Shown here in pieces: positions 7,721 through 16,576 of a stretch of 32,395 nt of DNA. The DNA lies in the NCBI GenBank assembly GCA_003696905.1, contig RFHJ01000146.1, positions 1 through 32,395 of the forward strand, written 5' to 3'. Position numbers and translations under genes: made by a program. The DNA comes from Gammaproteobacteria bacterium. GTDB lineage: Bacteria > Pseudomonadota > Gammaproteobacteria > Chromatiales > Chromatiaceae. Within the stretch, counting starts at the first letter, position 1; every line of letters starts with the position of its first letter. The notes beneath the pieces were generated by a model. That model had not been told where the DNA came from, searched no databases, and saw nothing but the letters and a program-made list of their open reading frames with translations.

Positions 7721-8623
7721 TCAGCGCAGGAAGTCGAACAGATTGAGGCCCTGGATCTTCATGAAACTCTGCTGCGAGGCCTGCAGCGCCGCCAGCTGCT
7801 GGTTGAAGCGACTGACCGCCTCGGCATAGTCCAGATCCTCCAGATTCGAGCGAACCTGTTCCACCGCCAGGGCAAAGGACTCGTTGGCTGTCTTCTGCTC
7901 GTCGATGGCATTCATCCGCGCGCCAACCGAAGCGCGCGTATTGAGAATTCGCCCGAGGGCGGTGTCCAGATCGGTGAGGCCGTCGGCATCGGGGGTGCCT
8001 GCCGCAAAGTTCGCGGCAATACGGTAGATCACCGCGCCGATATCGGTCGTCCCCGCCACCCCCGGCAGGTTCATGAAAATGGTACCCGGGTCACCCATGG
8101 CGATCTCCCGGGTCTCCCCTACCTTTACTACCCTCTGGCCCTCGTCCCCATTGTAGGTGAACCCACCCACCCCATCATGGGTCAGGGGCGGCGTGTCGGT
8201 ACGATAGCCGGCAAAGATGTATTCGCCGTTGGCATCGCGGGTATTGGCCAGCTGGATGAATCCCTCGAGGTGCTGTCGAATCTCGGCGCCAATGGCCTGC
8301 CGATCGTCGGCGCTGAGGGAGCCATTGTTGCCCTGCACGGTAAGCTCACGTACCCGCTGCAGCAGATTGCCGATGCCCTCCAGCGCAGTCTCCTCCTGTC
8401 GCAGACGTGCAGAAACCGCCTCGGCATTGCGTTGGAACTGCTCCAGACGTGCCTTCGATTCCTTGAGATCCAGCAATTGCACCGAGGCCGCTGCGTCATC
8501 CGAAGGCCTGAGAATGCGGTTGCCGCTGGCCAGCTGCAGCTCGGTACGACTGATGTCGACCTGCTTCTTCAACATAACGTCCACGCCTTGGGCGAACAGA
8601 AAAGGGGTGGCTATACGTTGCAT
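7721..8623 (-). CDS. flgL: Flagellar hook-filament junction protein FlgL (HAP3)
   Basis: The 300-residue protein starts MQRIATPFLFAQGVDVMLKK and has the flagellin-like N-terminal helix with QLASGNRILRPSDDAAASVQLLDL. A central domain includes GEYIFAGYRTDTPP. The C-terminal helix reads VRSNLEDLDYAEAVSRFNQQLAALQASQQSFMKIQGLNLFDFLR. These paired end helices build the coiled-coil core of the hook-filament junction, and the ANGEYIFAG motif is a FlgL hallmark. It is exported by the flagellar type III system and joins FlgK to the filament. It starts four bases after the flgK stop and is the last flagellar gene of the flgG-L unit. Confidence 0.95.
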   Translation of the reverse strand: MQRIATPFLFAQGVDVMLKKQVDISRTELQLASGNRILRPSDDAAASVQLLDLKESKARLEQFQRNAEAVSARLRQEETALEGIGNLLQRVRELTVQGNNGSLSADDRQAIGAEIRQHLEGFIQLANTRDANGEYIFAGYRTDTPPLTHDGVGGFTYNGDEGQRVVKVGETREIAMGDPGTIFMNLPGVAGTTDIGAVIYRIAANFAAGTPDADGLTDLDTALGRILNTRASVGARMNAIDEQKTANESFALAVEQVRSNLEDLDYAEAVSRFNQQLAALQASQQSFMKIQGLNLFDFLR

Positions 8624-8627
8624 GGCA

Positions 8628-10547
8628 TCAGTTCCTTACGGCACCAAGCAGGGTATCGAAGAGGGTATTGGCGGTGGAGATCACCTGCGCTGCCGCGGCA
8701 TAGGCCTGCTGGAAACGCACCAGATCGGCCGCCTCTTCATCGAGATTCACTCCCGAGACCGCCGACCGTGCCGCCTGTGACTGAGAGAGCAGTTCGCCCT
8801 GCACCTCGGCGTTGGCGGACGCCTGCTGGGTACTGGTGGCCACATCCGCCACCATGAAGCCATAGGCATCGCTCAACGTGGCGGTGTTGCCAAAGAGCAG
8901 GGAACGTTTCTGCAGCTTTGACAGATGCAGGGCATTGCGGTTGTCTCCCGTTCCTCCCGCATTGGACAGCAGACTGAACTGATCACCGTTGTTGGGAGTG
9001 CCGGTCATCTCGAAGGTGAAGTCACCCAATCCTGCGATGGTCACGATGAGAGACTTGCCACTGTCCGTAGCAGGGTCGTACGGAACAGAGCCGCCGGTGG
9101 ACAGATTGAACACCTTGGCCACTGCATCATAAGTCAGCGTGATCGGCGTCGCCGGCAGCGTGCTTCCGCTGACGCTGGTGAGAGCCCCGGGACCGATGGC
9201 ACCGGTACCCGTATTCGTATCTGCCGTCGCGGTTCGAATTGGGTCTGCGGCCGCGATGTCTCGGGTGTCGTTGATCAGGGTATCGATGGATCCGGCACCA
9301 CTACGTGCCGGGCGAAGTAGGTAAGTATCGCCTGCTGCGGGTGGCGCTCCCACCACCAACGCTACGCCATCCGCTATGAAAGGATTGGTCGCCGTACCGG
9401 CACCGGTCATGGTCACACTGCCACCGGTGGTCAGATCCGTGAGGCTCCAGGTGCTACCGTCATAACTCAGCTGATACTCGTGGTTCGTGAGATCGGCGAT
9501 ACTGTCGAAACTCGCTGTCACCGTTCCGGTATTGGCTGGGTCGGCCAGCAGCTCGGGCTCGCCGAGCGCGAAATAATCGCCTCCCAGTTGACCATCAAGA
9601 TCCAGGCCCGTGCGATGTTCACGATTGAAACTGTCTGCCAGCCCAACTGCTACCAGTCCCAGTGAATTCTGCGCGGGATTCAACACTTCATCACGAAAAC
9701 GCAACAGGCCGCCAACCTTACCCCCGGTGATCTGATCCGTCACCACGGCCGTTCCCCCTCCCACGAGACTGACGGCCACCTCCTTTTGGTCTGCTGCCAT
9801 CGGATTGTTGATCACCGACAACCGGTTCGCCACTTCTCCCACCACCAGGGCCTGGCCATTGCCGATGAAGACGTTCAGGGCCCCATTGTCCTGCGGTACC
9901 GTCGTCACTTTGACATAGGTAGACAGCTCATCGATCAACTGGTCGCGTTTATCGAGCAGGTCATTGGGAGGATTGGCCTGACCCGCCGAGATCTGCTGGA
10001 TCTGCTGGTTGACCTGGGACAGCGCCTGACCCAGACCATTCACTTCGGAGACGAAGGTATCGAGGTCTCGATTGAGTTGTCCGCGCAGGTCCTCCATCCA
10101 GCCGTCCAGGGAACGAAAACGGTCGGTCAGGACCTGTGAGCGATTGAGCATGACGTTCCGCGCGGGAATAGAGGTGGGATCGGCAGAGACATCCTCTATG
10201 CTGGCGAAGAATTCCTGCATCATGCGATCCAGTCCGGATGCCGCATCGGCAACCACATTGTCCACCTGGCTGGCCCGCTCGTGGTAGATCGCATATTCCT
10301 CCTGCGAGGCACTGTAGGCGCGCACCTGCCCACTGAGGTAATCATCGTAACTTCGACGAATGGCCGCCACCTGCACGCCGGCCCCGAGAAAGCCGTCCCC
10401 GCCCGGCTGGGCCTCCAGGGTGCTAAACTCGACGCGCTGACGACTATAGCCCTCGGTATTGACATTGGCGATGTTGTGCCCGGTGGTATTCAGCTGCCGT
10501 TGGAAGGCATTGAGTGCGCTGATGCCGGTGTTGAGGATGCTTGCCAT
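8628..10547 (-). CDS. flgK: Flagellar hook-associated protein FlgK (HAP1)
   Basis: The product has 639 residues. The N-terminus carries the rod/hook family signature (NTGISALNAFQRQLNTTGHN, then IANVNTEGYSRQRVEF). The C-terminus is VNLDEEAADLVRFQQAYAAAAQV followed by ISTANTLFDTLLGAVRN. Both ends form the helical D0 core. The middle is a variable, Thr/Gly-rich region longer than in E. coli FlgK (about 547 residues), as in Pseudomonas. FlgK is the first junction protein, added after the hook is complete. GGAGGG lies about six bases before the ATG. I saw no FliA promoter in the short gap after flgJ, so expression probably depends on the flgG promoter. Confidence 0.96.
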   Translation of the reverse strand: MASILNTGISALNAFQRQLNTTGHNIANVNTEGYSRQRVEFSTLEAQPGGDGFLGAGVQVAAIRRSYDDYLSGQVRAYSASQEEYAIYHERASQVDNVVADAASGLDRMMQEFFASIEDVSADPTSIPARNVMLNRSQVLTDRFRSLDGWMEDLRGQLNRDLDTFVSEVNGLGQALSQVNQQIQQISAGQANPPNDLLDKRDQLIDELSTYVKVTTVPQDNGALNVFIGNGQALVVGEVANRLSVINNPMAADQKEVAVSLVGGGTAVVTDQITGGKVGGLLRFRDEVLNPAQNSLGLVAVGLADSFNREHRTGLDLDGQLGGDYFALGEPELLADPANTGTVTASFDSIADLTNHEYQLSYDGSTWSLTDLTTGGSVTMTGAGTATNPFIADGVALVVGAPPAAGDTYLLRPARSGAGSIDTLINDTRDIAAADPIRTATADTNTGTGAIGPGALTSVSGSTLPATPITLTYDAVAKVFNLSTGGSVPYDPATDSGKSLIVTIAGLGDFTFEMTGTPNNGDQFSLLSNAGGTGDNRNALHLSKLQKRSLLFGNTATLSDAYGFMVADVATSTQQASANAEVQGELLSQSQAARSAVSGVNLDEEAADLVRFQQAYAAAAQVISTANTLFDTLLGAVRN

Positions 10548-10564
10548 GATCTACCCTCCGGGCG

Positions 10565-11494
10565 CTAGCCCTTTGCGCCTCCGCTCGTTTCGAGCGCTGC
10601 GTTGCGCAATGGCTCGCTGCTCAGAATGCGGCGAATCTTGCGGGCATAGGCCGGATCGGTGGCATAGCCGGCATGCTGCAAGGCCTCGAAGTAGCGCCCA
10701 CTGTCAGCCGTATTGCGCAGCGCCTCGGCATAGCGCGGATTCTCCTGCACGAAACGCACATAGTCCTGGAAACTCTCTTCCCACGAATCGTAGGCCCGAA
10801 AATCGGCCCGTGTCTTGAGCGCCACGCCGTCCTTGTATTCCAGCGTGGTGACAGTAACCCGATCACCCTGCCAACGACCATCCGCCTTGATACCGAACAG
10901 GTTGTGGCTGCTGCTGCCGTCGGCCCGCAGTATCACGTGGCGTCCCCACCCGGTCTCGAGCGCTGCCTGCGCGAGCAGTGCCTCCGCCGGCAGGCCGAGT
11001 CGACGCGCGGCCTTCTCTGCTGCAGGACGCAGTGCCGTCACGAAGCCTTCAGGTGTGCCGTCCAGGACATCCGGCACCTGACTTGTGGCGGATGGCACAG
11101 GGGCCATGGCAGCATTGGGATCCGCGATAGCGGCCGGCATGGTCACGACAGGCTTGGCACGGTAGGCGGCCAGGTCCCTGCCCTGCTCGCCTGCCGACAC
11201 CTTACCGCCCAACTGGCGCTTGATCACCTCGGCCAGACCCAGACCACGCTGGCGACTCATCTCCACCGCGAGCTGCTGATCGTACATCTCGCGATAGAAC
11301 CGGGTGTTCCTTCCCTCTCCCAGACCACCCCCGAAACTGGCATCACGCATGCTGCGCAGCATCATCTGGGTGAACAAGGACTCGAACTGGCGCGCCACTT
11401 CGTCGAGGGCAGACTCGCGGTCCTTGCGTGCCTTTGCCTTGAGAGCGCCAAGACCGGCAAAATCGGTATAGACCTGGGCCAGCTCTATCGCCAT
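10565..11494 (-). CDS. flgJ: Rod-capping peptidoglycan hydrolase FlgJ
   Basis: This is the two-domain 309-residue form typical of beta/gammaproteobacteria. Residues 1-100 are the rod-cap domain (ARQFESLFTQMMLRSMRDAS, then FYREMYDQQLAVEMSRQRGLGLAEVI). A Pro/Ala linker (about 101-148) follows. Residues 149-300 are a glucosaminidase-type (GH73) domain with ALLAQAALETGWGRHV, where Glu180 is the likely catalytic acid, and SSHNLFGIKADGRW. FlgJ is exported into the periplasm, caps the growing rod and opens the murein for it. Its ATG shares one base with the flgI stop, indicating translational coupling. Confidence 0.96.
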   Translation of the reverse strand: MAIELAQVYTDFAGLGALKAKARKDRESALDEVARQFESLFTQMMLRSMRDASFGGGLGEGRNTRFYREMYDQQLAVEMSRQRGLGLAEVIKRQLGGKVSAGEQGRDLAAYRAKPVVTMPAAIADPNAAMAPVPSATSQVPDVLDGTPEGFVTALRPAAEKAARRLGLPAEALLAQAALETGWGRHVILRADGSSSHNLFGIKADGRWQGDRVTVTTLEYKDGVALKTRADFRAYDSWEESFQDYVRFVQENPRYAEALRNTADSGRYFEALQHAGYATDPAYARKIRRILSSEPLRNAALETSGGAKG

Positions 11495-12597
11495 CAGATC
11501 ACCACCAACTCTGCCTTCAGGGCACCCGCCTGCTTCAGCGCCTCGAGGATCGCCACCAGATCACTGGGACCGGCCCCTACATCGTTGACCGCCCGCACGA
11601 CCTCATCGAGGGTGATGCCGGGTGCGAACTTGAACATGTGACGTCCATTCTCGGTCACGTCCACCTGACTCTGCGGCACCACCACCGTCTGCCCGCCACC
11701 CAGAGGATTGGGCTGCGACGCCTCCGGGCTCTCGCTGATGGTCACCGTCATGCTGCCATGGGAGACGGCTGCCGGTGAAACCCTCACTGCCTGGTTGATG
11801 ACCACGGTGCCGGTTCGCGAGTTGACAATCACCTTGGCAACCGCCTGGGCGGGTTCTACCTCGATGTTCTCGATCATCGACATGAAGGTCACCCGCTGCC
11901 CAACGTCGGCCGGCGCATTGACCTTCACCGAGGACATGTCGACCGCGGTGGCGGTGCCCGGTCCGATGGTATCGTTGATCGCCTTCACCACCCGCGCGAC
12001 CGTGGTGAAGTCACCCGACTTGAGGCTCAGGGTGAGCTGAGGGCTGGTGGCGAATCCGCTGGGCACGGCCCGCTCGACCGTGGCGCCGTCCGGAATACGT
12101 CCGGAGCTCGGAATGTTGACGGTGATCTTCGAGCCATCGTTGCCCTCGGCCGCCAGCCCCCCGACCACCAGATTACCCTGCGCAATCGCGTAGACCTTTC
12201 CGTCGATGCCCTTGAGCGGCGTCATCAGCAGGCTGCCGCCCCGCAGACTCTTGGAATCGCCGATCGACGAGACGGTCACATCGATGCGTTGCCCCGGCTT
12301 GACGAAGGGTGGCAGCTCGGCATGCACGGTGACTGCGGCGACATTCTTCGGATTGATGCTTGTCCCAGGCGGTACCACGATACCGAGCTGGGTGAGCATG
12401 CTGCGCAGGCTCTGCTCGGCAAAGGGCGAGGACCCCACCTTGTCACCGGTACCATTCAGGCCCACCACGAGACCATAACCCAGCAACTGGTTGCTTCTCA
12501 CCCCTTGCACATCCGCGAGGTCCTTGATGCGCTCGGCCCGTACTTCGGGCTGCCACAGACCCAACAGGACGAGAAATATCAAAGATAACTTCTGCAT
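11494..12597 (-). CDS. flgI: Flagellar P-ring protein FlgI
   Basis: From the ATG at 12597 the product has 367 residues, the normal FlgI length. A Sec signal peptide [20 protein letters not shown] is cut near Ala21. The mature protein begins [21 protein letters not shown], the family signature, and continues with GLNGTGDKV and [15 protein letters not shown]. The C-terminus is [20 protein letters not shown] followed by [20 protein letters not shown]. It assembles in the periplasm as the P ring around the rod, with FlgA as chaperone. AGGAG stands eight bases before the ATG. The frame is open 59 codons further into flgH, but that part is flgH in another frame. Confidence 0.97.
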   Translation of the reverse strand: MQKLSLIFLVLLGLWQPEVRAERIKDLADVQGVRSNQLLGYGLVVGLNGTGDKVGSSPFAEQSLRSMLTQLGIVVPPGTSINPKNVAAVTVHAELPPFVKPGQRIDVTVSSIGDSKSLRGGSLLMTPLKGIDGKVYAIAQGNLVVGGLAAEGNDGSKITVNIPSSGRIPDGATVERAVPSGFATSPQLTLSLKSGDFTTVARVVKAINDTIGPGTATAVDMSSVKVNAPADVGQRVTFMSMIENIEVEPAQAVAKVIVNSRTGTVVINQAVRVSPAAVSHGSMTVTISESPEASQPNPLGGGQTVVVPQSQVDVTENGRHMFKFAPGITLDEVVRAVNDVGAGPSDLVAILEALKQAGALKAELVVI

Positions 12598-12607
12598 ACC
12601 GATACTC

Positions 12608-13318
12608 CTAGAAGGGCATGATCGCGGAGATGAAGAACTTGGCCAGCCAGCCCATGGTCGAGGCGGCGGTATTCTGTCCATCCCCCACATAGGTGAGCGT
12701 GGCATCGGCGATCTTGGTGGAGTCCACTGTGTTGTCGGTATCGATGTCTTCGGGCCGCACGATGCCCGAGACACGGATATATTCGTTTCCTCCAGTCATG
12801 GAGATTCGTTTCTCTCCCCGCACCTTGAGATAGCCATTGGCCAGCACCTCGGTGACCATCACCGCGATCGATCCCTTGAACTGATTGTTCTGGGTGTTCT
12901 CGCCGCTGCCCGAGAAATCGGTACTGGAACTCAGGTCCATTCCCAGGTTCGCACCGGCACCCCCCTTTACGCCCGGCAGGGTAAAACTCAGAGCCTTACC
13001 GAACAGGGTCGGATTGCTGATGGTGTTGCTGTTGCTCTTCTTCACCTTGCCAGCGTTGGTGTGCTTGGCCTCGGTGTTCTCCACCAGGGTGACCAGCAGG
13101 ATGTCGCCCACCCGCCGTGCGCGCACGTTCTCGAACCAGCTGTGCTCGAACCCCGCCTGGTAGATGGCGCCGTTGGTCTGTGCAGCGGGCTTCGGTACCT
13201 GAGGGGGGACCGGGGCAAAGGCCGGGTCCCGCTTGGGCTGTGACTGACAGCCGGCCAGCAGCAGCCCGACCAGCAGCATCATGGCCAGATTTCGCAGCTT
13301 GTGTAGCGTGCTGATCAT
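12608..13318 (-). CDS. flgH: Flagellar L-ring lipoprotein FlgH
   Basis: From the ATG at 13318 the product has 236 residues. A lipoprotein signal peptide ends in LLLAGC, with the lipidated Cys at residue 24. FlgH signatures follow: [19 protein letters not shown], then [25 protein letters not shown] and [12 protein letters not shown]. FlgH forms the outer-membrane L ring through which the rod passes. GAGGGGG lies just before the ATG. An in-frame codon at 13351 would extend into flgG and destroy the short lipoprotein signal, so it was not used. The gene ends ten bases before flgI. Confidence 0.96.
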   Translation of the reverse strand: MISTLHKLRNLAMMLLVGLLLAGCQSQPKRDPAFAPVPPQVPKPAAQTNGAIYQAGFEHSWFENVRARRVGDILLVTLVENTEAKHTNAGKVKKSNSNTISNPTLFGKALSFTLPGVKGGAGANLGMDLSSSTDFSGSGENTQNNQFKGSIAVMVTEVLANGYLKVRGEKRISMTGGNEYIRVSGIVRPEDIDTDNTVDSTKIADATLTYVGDGQNTAASTMGWLAKFFISAIMPF

Positions 13319-13331
13319 CGCCCCCTCACCC

Positions 13332-14117
13332 TCACAGCTGCTGGCTGACATAGGCCAGCATGTCGTCCGTGGTGGAGATGGCCTTGGAGTTCATTTCATA
13401 GGCGCGCTGGGTCTCGATCATGTTGACCAGTTCCTCGACCACATTGACATTGGAACTCTCCAGTGAACCCTGGATCAGGGTACCGGCACCATTGGTACCT
13501 GGGGTGTCGATCTGTGGCGCACCGCTGGAGGCGGTCTCACGGTAGAGGTTGTCGCCAATCGCCTCCAGTCCGGTTGGGTTGATGAACTGTGCCAGGGTCA
13601 GATTTCCGATGGTGGTGGGCGTGGTACTGCCCGCCACCAACGCCGAGACGGTGCCGTCGGACCCGATCGTCACGCTCAGGGTATTGGCCGGCACGGTGAT
13701 CGAGGGCTGGAGCGGATAGCCGTTCTGGGTGACCAGCTGACCGGAGGAATCCATGCCGAAGGAGCCATCGCGGGTATAGACGATGCTGCCGTCCGGGTGG
13801 GTGACCTGAAAGAAGCCATTGCCCTGCACCGCCACATCGAAGCTGTTGTTGGTCTGCACGATGTTGCCCTGGGTATGGAGCTTTTGCGTGGAGACGGTGC
13901 GCACGCCTGTTCCGAGATAGAGGCCGGACGGGAGATTGGTGTCTTCGGTACTGCTGGCACCCGCCTGGCGTACGTTCTGATACATCAGATCCTGAAATAC
14001 CGCGCGATCGCGCTTGAAGCCGGTGGTGTTGACATTGGCCAGGTTATTCGAGATCACCGACATACGGGTCTGTTCGGCATCCAGTCCGGTCTTGGCTATC
14101 CAGAGTGCGGGATACAT
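13332..14117 (-). CDS. flgG: Distal rod protein FlgG
   Basis: From the ATG at 14117 the product has 261 residues, matching E. coli FlgG (260). The start [20 protein letters not shown] is followed by [23 protein letters not shown] central [12 protein letters not shown] and the end [20 protein letters not shown], then [23 protein letters not shown], are standard. It forms the distal rod inside the P and L rings. GAGAGGAAC precedes the ATG. The frame runs open for 39 codons upstream through the promoter region and was not used. It is the first gene of its transcription unit, behind the sigma-54 promoter at 14190-14206. Confidence 0.97.
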   Translation of the reverse strand: MYPALWIAKTGLDAEQTRMSVISNNLANVNTTGFKRDRAVFQDLMYQNVRQAGASSTEDTNLPSGLYLGTGVRTVSTQKLHTQGNIVQTNNSFDVAVQGNGFFQVTHPDGSIVYTRDGSFGMDSSGQLVTQNGYPLQPSITVPANTLSVTIGSDGTVSALVAGSTTPTTIGNLTLAQFINPTGLEAIGDNLYRETASSGAPQIDTPGTNGAGTLIQGSLESSNVNVVEELVNMIETQRAYEMNSKAISTTDDMLAYVSQQL

Positions 14118-14189
14118 GGCTGTTCCTCTCGAGTTGTCTCTGCAGCCGCGCCATGGGGCACGGCGGGTTTCTGTCTTCACCCATTCCCT

Positions 14190-14206
14190 AGCAAGAGGCC
14201 TGCCAA
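14190..14206 (-). promoter_or_regulatory. Sigma-54 promoter for flgGHIJKL
   Basis: On the minus strand TTGGCAGGCCTCTTGCT agrees with TGGCA-N6-TTGCW, and GG and GC are ten bases apart. Predicted RNA start is near 14179, about 62 bases before the flgG ATG. The -24 side lies only 12 bases from the outer arm of the nested inverted repeat at 14218-14391. Confidence 0.7.
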
Positions 14207-14217
14207 ATACCTGCTGC

Positions 14218-14391
14218 CAGCAGGACTGCGTCATCTAAATTCGTAAGCTGTTGAAAAGGGGAACAGGTCGTCTGTTCGAAAAACGTCGACGGCAGGGATA
14301 CCGCCGTCGAGCCTACAAGGATGTATTTACGGCGTTTTTTCGAGCAGACGACCCGCTCCGCGCACAGTTAGATGACGTTACCCTGCTGCTG
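14218..14391. repeat. Nested inverted-repeat element between flgF and flgG
   Basis: Three concentric inverted repeats share one centre. Outer arms at 14218-14238 and 14368-14388 contain the perfect 10-bp pair CGTCATCTAA / TTAGATGACG and the pair CAGCAGG / CCTGCTG. Middle arms at 14266-14285 (GGTCGTCTG, then TTCGAAAAACG) and 14333-14353 (CGTTTTTTCGAGC, then AGACGACC) match over about 19 of 20 bases. The inner hairpin is TCGACGGC (14286-14293), a 9-base loop, then GCCGTCGA (14303-14310). The right half includes CCTACAAGGATGTATTTACGG, nearly the wording of short intergenic repeats I recall from other gammaproteobacteria. No open reading frame in it looks real. Confidence 0.75.
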
Positions 14392-14493
14392 CCACCAGAG
14401 GCCCTTGCCTGCAGGCCCATTACATGCACCAGGCGGCACCCCTCAACAGCCGAAACGGCAAACCCTTGCCGCCCCCCAAAAGTATTGCCACCC
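14392..14493. other. Rest of the flgF-flgG gap, no gene
   Basis: This is the part of the 438-base gap between the inverted-repeat element and the flgF terminator. I see no credible gene in it. The only structure is a short hairpin CGGCAA-ACCC-TTGCCG at 14456-14471. It recalls the CGGCAAA/TTTGCCG repeats upstream of the flgB promoter (18185-18221). Confidence 0.4.
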
Positions 14494-14528
14494 AAAAGCA
14501 AAGGGCCGAAGAGCGAACTCCCCGGCCC
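14494..14528 (-). terminator. Rho-independent terminator after flgF
   Basis: On the minus strand the stem is GGGCCG-GG-GAG, a TTCG tetraloop, then CTC-TT-CGGCCC. It makes 11 base pairs counting two G-U pairs, and is followed by TTTGCTTTT. It starts 28 bases after the flgF stop and closes the flgBCDEF transcript. Confidence 0.85.
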
Positions 14529-14555
14529 AGTCGCCCATCACAGGCGGTGACGGTG

Positions 14556-15296
14556 TCACACAGGCTTGACGACCGATGCGGCTGATGCAGCGGTTTCCTC
14601 CGCGGTCTTCATCAGTTTGATCTGCATCTCGAAGCGCCTTGACAGCTCTATCATGTCGACCATTTCGTTGACGATATTGACATTGCTCGACTCCAAGGCC
14701 CCGGACACCAGACGCTGCTCGAAGGCCGCCGGGGCCTCGGTACCGTCCTTGAGTCTCATCAGGCCATCCGGTCCCTTGATCATCTGATCGAACGCCGGGG
14801 CGACCAGTTTGATCCGATCGATAACCGCCAGTTCACTGGGCGGAGCGCCCTGTGGCCGAATCGAGATGGTGCCGTCGGCACCAATGTTGATGGCGTCGAA
14901 GGGTGGCAGTGCGATGGGGCCGGAATTCCCCATGACCGGCAGGCCATCGCCCGTGGTCAACACCCCGTTGGGATCGATCTGCAGATCACCACGTCGTGTG
15001 TACGCCTCGCCGCCGTCACGCGCCTGTACCGCAATCCATCCCCCACCCTTGACCGCCACATCCAGGTCTCTGCCGGTCTGGGTGATGGTGCCATGGGTGA
15101 AATCGGTCTGCGGTCGCTCGTCCAGTGCATATACCCGGGTTGGATGGCCCGGGCCGAACACCGGCATGCTGCGAAACTGATTCAGGTCGGCCAGAAAACC
15201 GGTGGTGTTGGCATTGGCCAGGTTGTTACTCGCATTGCCCTGCGCAATCAGGGTCTCACGAGCACCGCTCATGGCGACATACAGCATACGGTCCAT
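14556..15296 (-). CDS. flgF: Proximal rod protein FlgF
   Basis: The 246-residue protein starts MDRMLYVAMSGARETLIAQG, then NASNNLANANTTGFLADLNQ, the rod-family N-terminal motif. DLDVAVKGGGWIAVQARDGG is mid-protein, and the C-terminus is LESSNVNIVNEMVDMIELSR, RRFEMQIKLMKTAEE. Length fits E. coli FlgF (251). It is exported unprocessed and forms part of the rod below FlgG. It begins 15 bases after the flgE stop and is the last gene before a strong terminator, so here it is transcribed with flgBCDE and not with flgG. Confidence 0.96.
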   Translation of the reverse strand: MDRMLYVAMSGARETLIAQGNASNNLANANTTGFLADLNQFRSMPVFGPGHPTRVYALDERPQTDFTHGTITQTGRDLDVAVKGGGWIAVQARDGGEAYTRRGDLQIDPNGVLTTGDGLPVMGNSGPIALPPFDAINIGADGTISIRPQGAPPSELAVIDRIKLVAPAFDQMIKGPDGLMRLKDGTEAPAAFEQRLVSGALESSNVNIVNEMVDMIELSRRFEMQIKLMKTAEETAASAASVVKPV

Positions 15297-15311
15297 GGCT
15301 CAGTTCCCCTG

Positions 15312-16562
15312 TCAGCGACTCAGGTTGATCACCGCCTGGGTAATGGCGTCGGCGGTCGATATCGTCTTGGCATTGGCCTGGAAATTGCGTTGCGCGGTGA
15401 TCAGATTGACCAGCTGTTCCGCCACGTCGACATTGGACGCCTCCAGGGCACCGGATTGAATCTGCCCGAAGCTGGAGGTACCCGCCTCGCCAAGCTGCGC
15501 CGAACCCGATTCATAGGATTCCACCCATTGGGTGTCTCCCACCTGACGCAGCCCCTGGTTGTTGTTGAACTTGGCCAGCGCCACCTTTCCCAGCGGCGAA
15601 GACTGACCATTGGTGTAGCGCGCAAAGATCACGCCCTCGGTATCGATGTCCACCCCCGCAAGACGTCCCGACGTATAGCCGTTCTGACTGAGATTGTTGA
15701 CGCCAAAGGGTGCGCCATATTGGGTAGTGGAGCTGAGATCCAGGTCGATCGTCATCGCGGCAGCGCCCGACGGCGTGAAGGCCGGCAGCGTGACCACACC
15801 CGAGGCGGGCGAGGTCAGCGCTCCGGAGGAACTGAAACCCATGCTGACCTCTGCCGAGGCCGGAGGGGTCGTGGTGCCGGTGGATATACTATTGCCGTCC
15901 ACATAGGCATAGGCATCCCAGGCATTGGAGCCCGTCTTGACGAAGTACAGAGTGGTCGTGTGGGGATTGCCGAGGGAATCGTAGATCGTGGTGGAAGTCG
16001 CACTGTTGTAGCTTGCCGGATTGGCCGGATCGAAGGCCACGGTGGGCACATCTTCCGACGAGTTCAGATTGAGCGAGGCGCTGATATTGTCGGTAGCCAC
16101 GGGCGCGCTTGGCGTAGTTGGCAACTGCAGATCCTGCAAGACGCCCGTACTGAAGGTAGTGCCGGACACCCCGTTGACCGCCGGATAGACCTGCAGGCGA
16201 TCGTTAGCGTGATTGACGACGTAACCGTCGCGATCCACGCTATAGGCACCGGCACGGGTATAAGAAATGGTCCCGTCCGGGTTCTCCAGAACGAAGAACC
16301 CCTGGCCACTGATCGCCAAGTCCAGGTTGTTGGAGGTAAAGTCGACGGAACCCTGACTGAACTGTTGAGCCACCTTGACAACCTGTGCGCCCTGCCCGGC
16401 GGCATTGTTGGAGGTATCCTGGATGGCACTGGCGTATAGGTCACCAAACTCTGCCCGCGATTCCTTGAAACCATTGGTGGCGGCGTTGGCAATGTTGTTG
16501 CCGGTGACCTCGAGGTCGGTAGTGGCAGCGTTCAGTCCGCTGAGCGCGATACGAAAGGGCAT
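15312..16562 (-). CDS. flgE: Flagellar hook protein FlgE
   Basis: The 416-residue protein starts MPFRIALSGLNAATTDLEVT, then GNNIANAATNGFKESRAEF. Its long middle section (about 90-330) is Ser/Thr/Gly/Ala-rich, as in hook proteins of this length. The C-terminus is ALEASNVDVAEQLVNLITAQ, RNFQANAKTISTADAITQ. It polymerises into the curved hook under the FlgD cap. Within the middle region GRLAGVDIDTEGVIFARYTNG and LGKVALAKFNN mark the conserved FlgE core. It lies between flgD and flgF with short gaps. Confidence 0.96.
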   Translation of the reverse strand: MPFRIALSGLNAATTDLEVTGNNIANAATNGFKESRAEFGDLYASAIQDTSNNAAGQGAQVVKVAQQFSQGSVDFTSNNLDLAISGQGFFVLENPDGTISYTRAGAYSVDRDGYVVNHANDRLQVYPAVNGVSGTTFSTGVLQDLQLPTTPSAPVATDNISASLNLNSSEDVPTVAFDPANPASYNSATSTTIYDSLGNPHTTTLYFVKTGSNAWDAYAYVDGNSISTGTTTPPASAEVSMGFSSSGALTSPASGVVTLPAFTPSGAAAMTIDLDLSSTTQYGAPFGVNNLSQNGYTSGRLAGVDIDTEGVIFARYTNGQSSPLGKVALAKFNNNQGLRQVGDTQWVESYESGSAQLGEAGTSSFGQIQSGALEASNVDVAEQLVNLITAQRNFQANAKTISTADAITQAVINLSR

Positions 16563-16576
16563 GATATTACCTCCGG

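Noticed and set aside
14251-14550. 99-codon plus-strand frame in the flgF-flgG gap
   Set aside because: It reads through the inverted-repeat element and the flgF terminator; the product is low-complexity and basic.
15093-16439. 448-codon plus-strand frame opposite flgF and flgE
   Set aside because: Antisense shadow; Gly/Arg/His/Ile-rich with no domain, spanning two genes and their gap.
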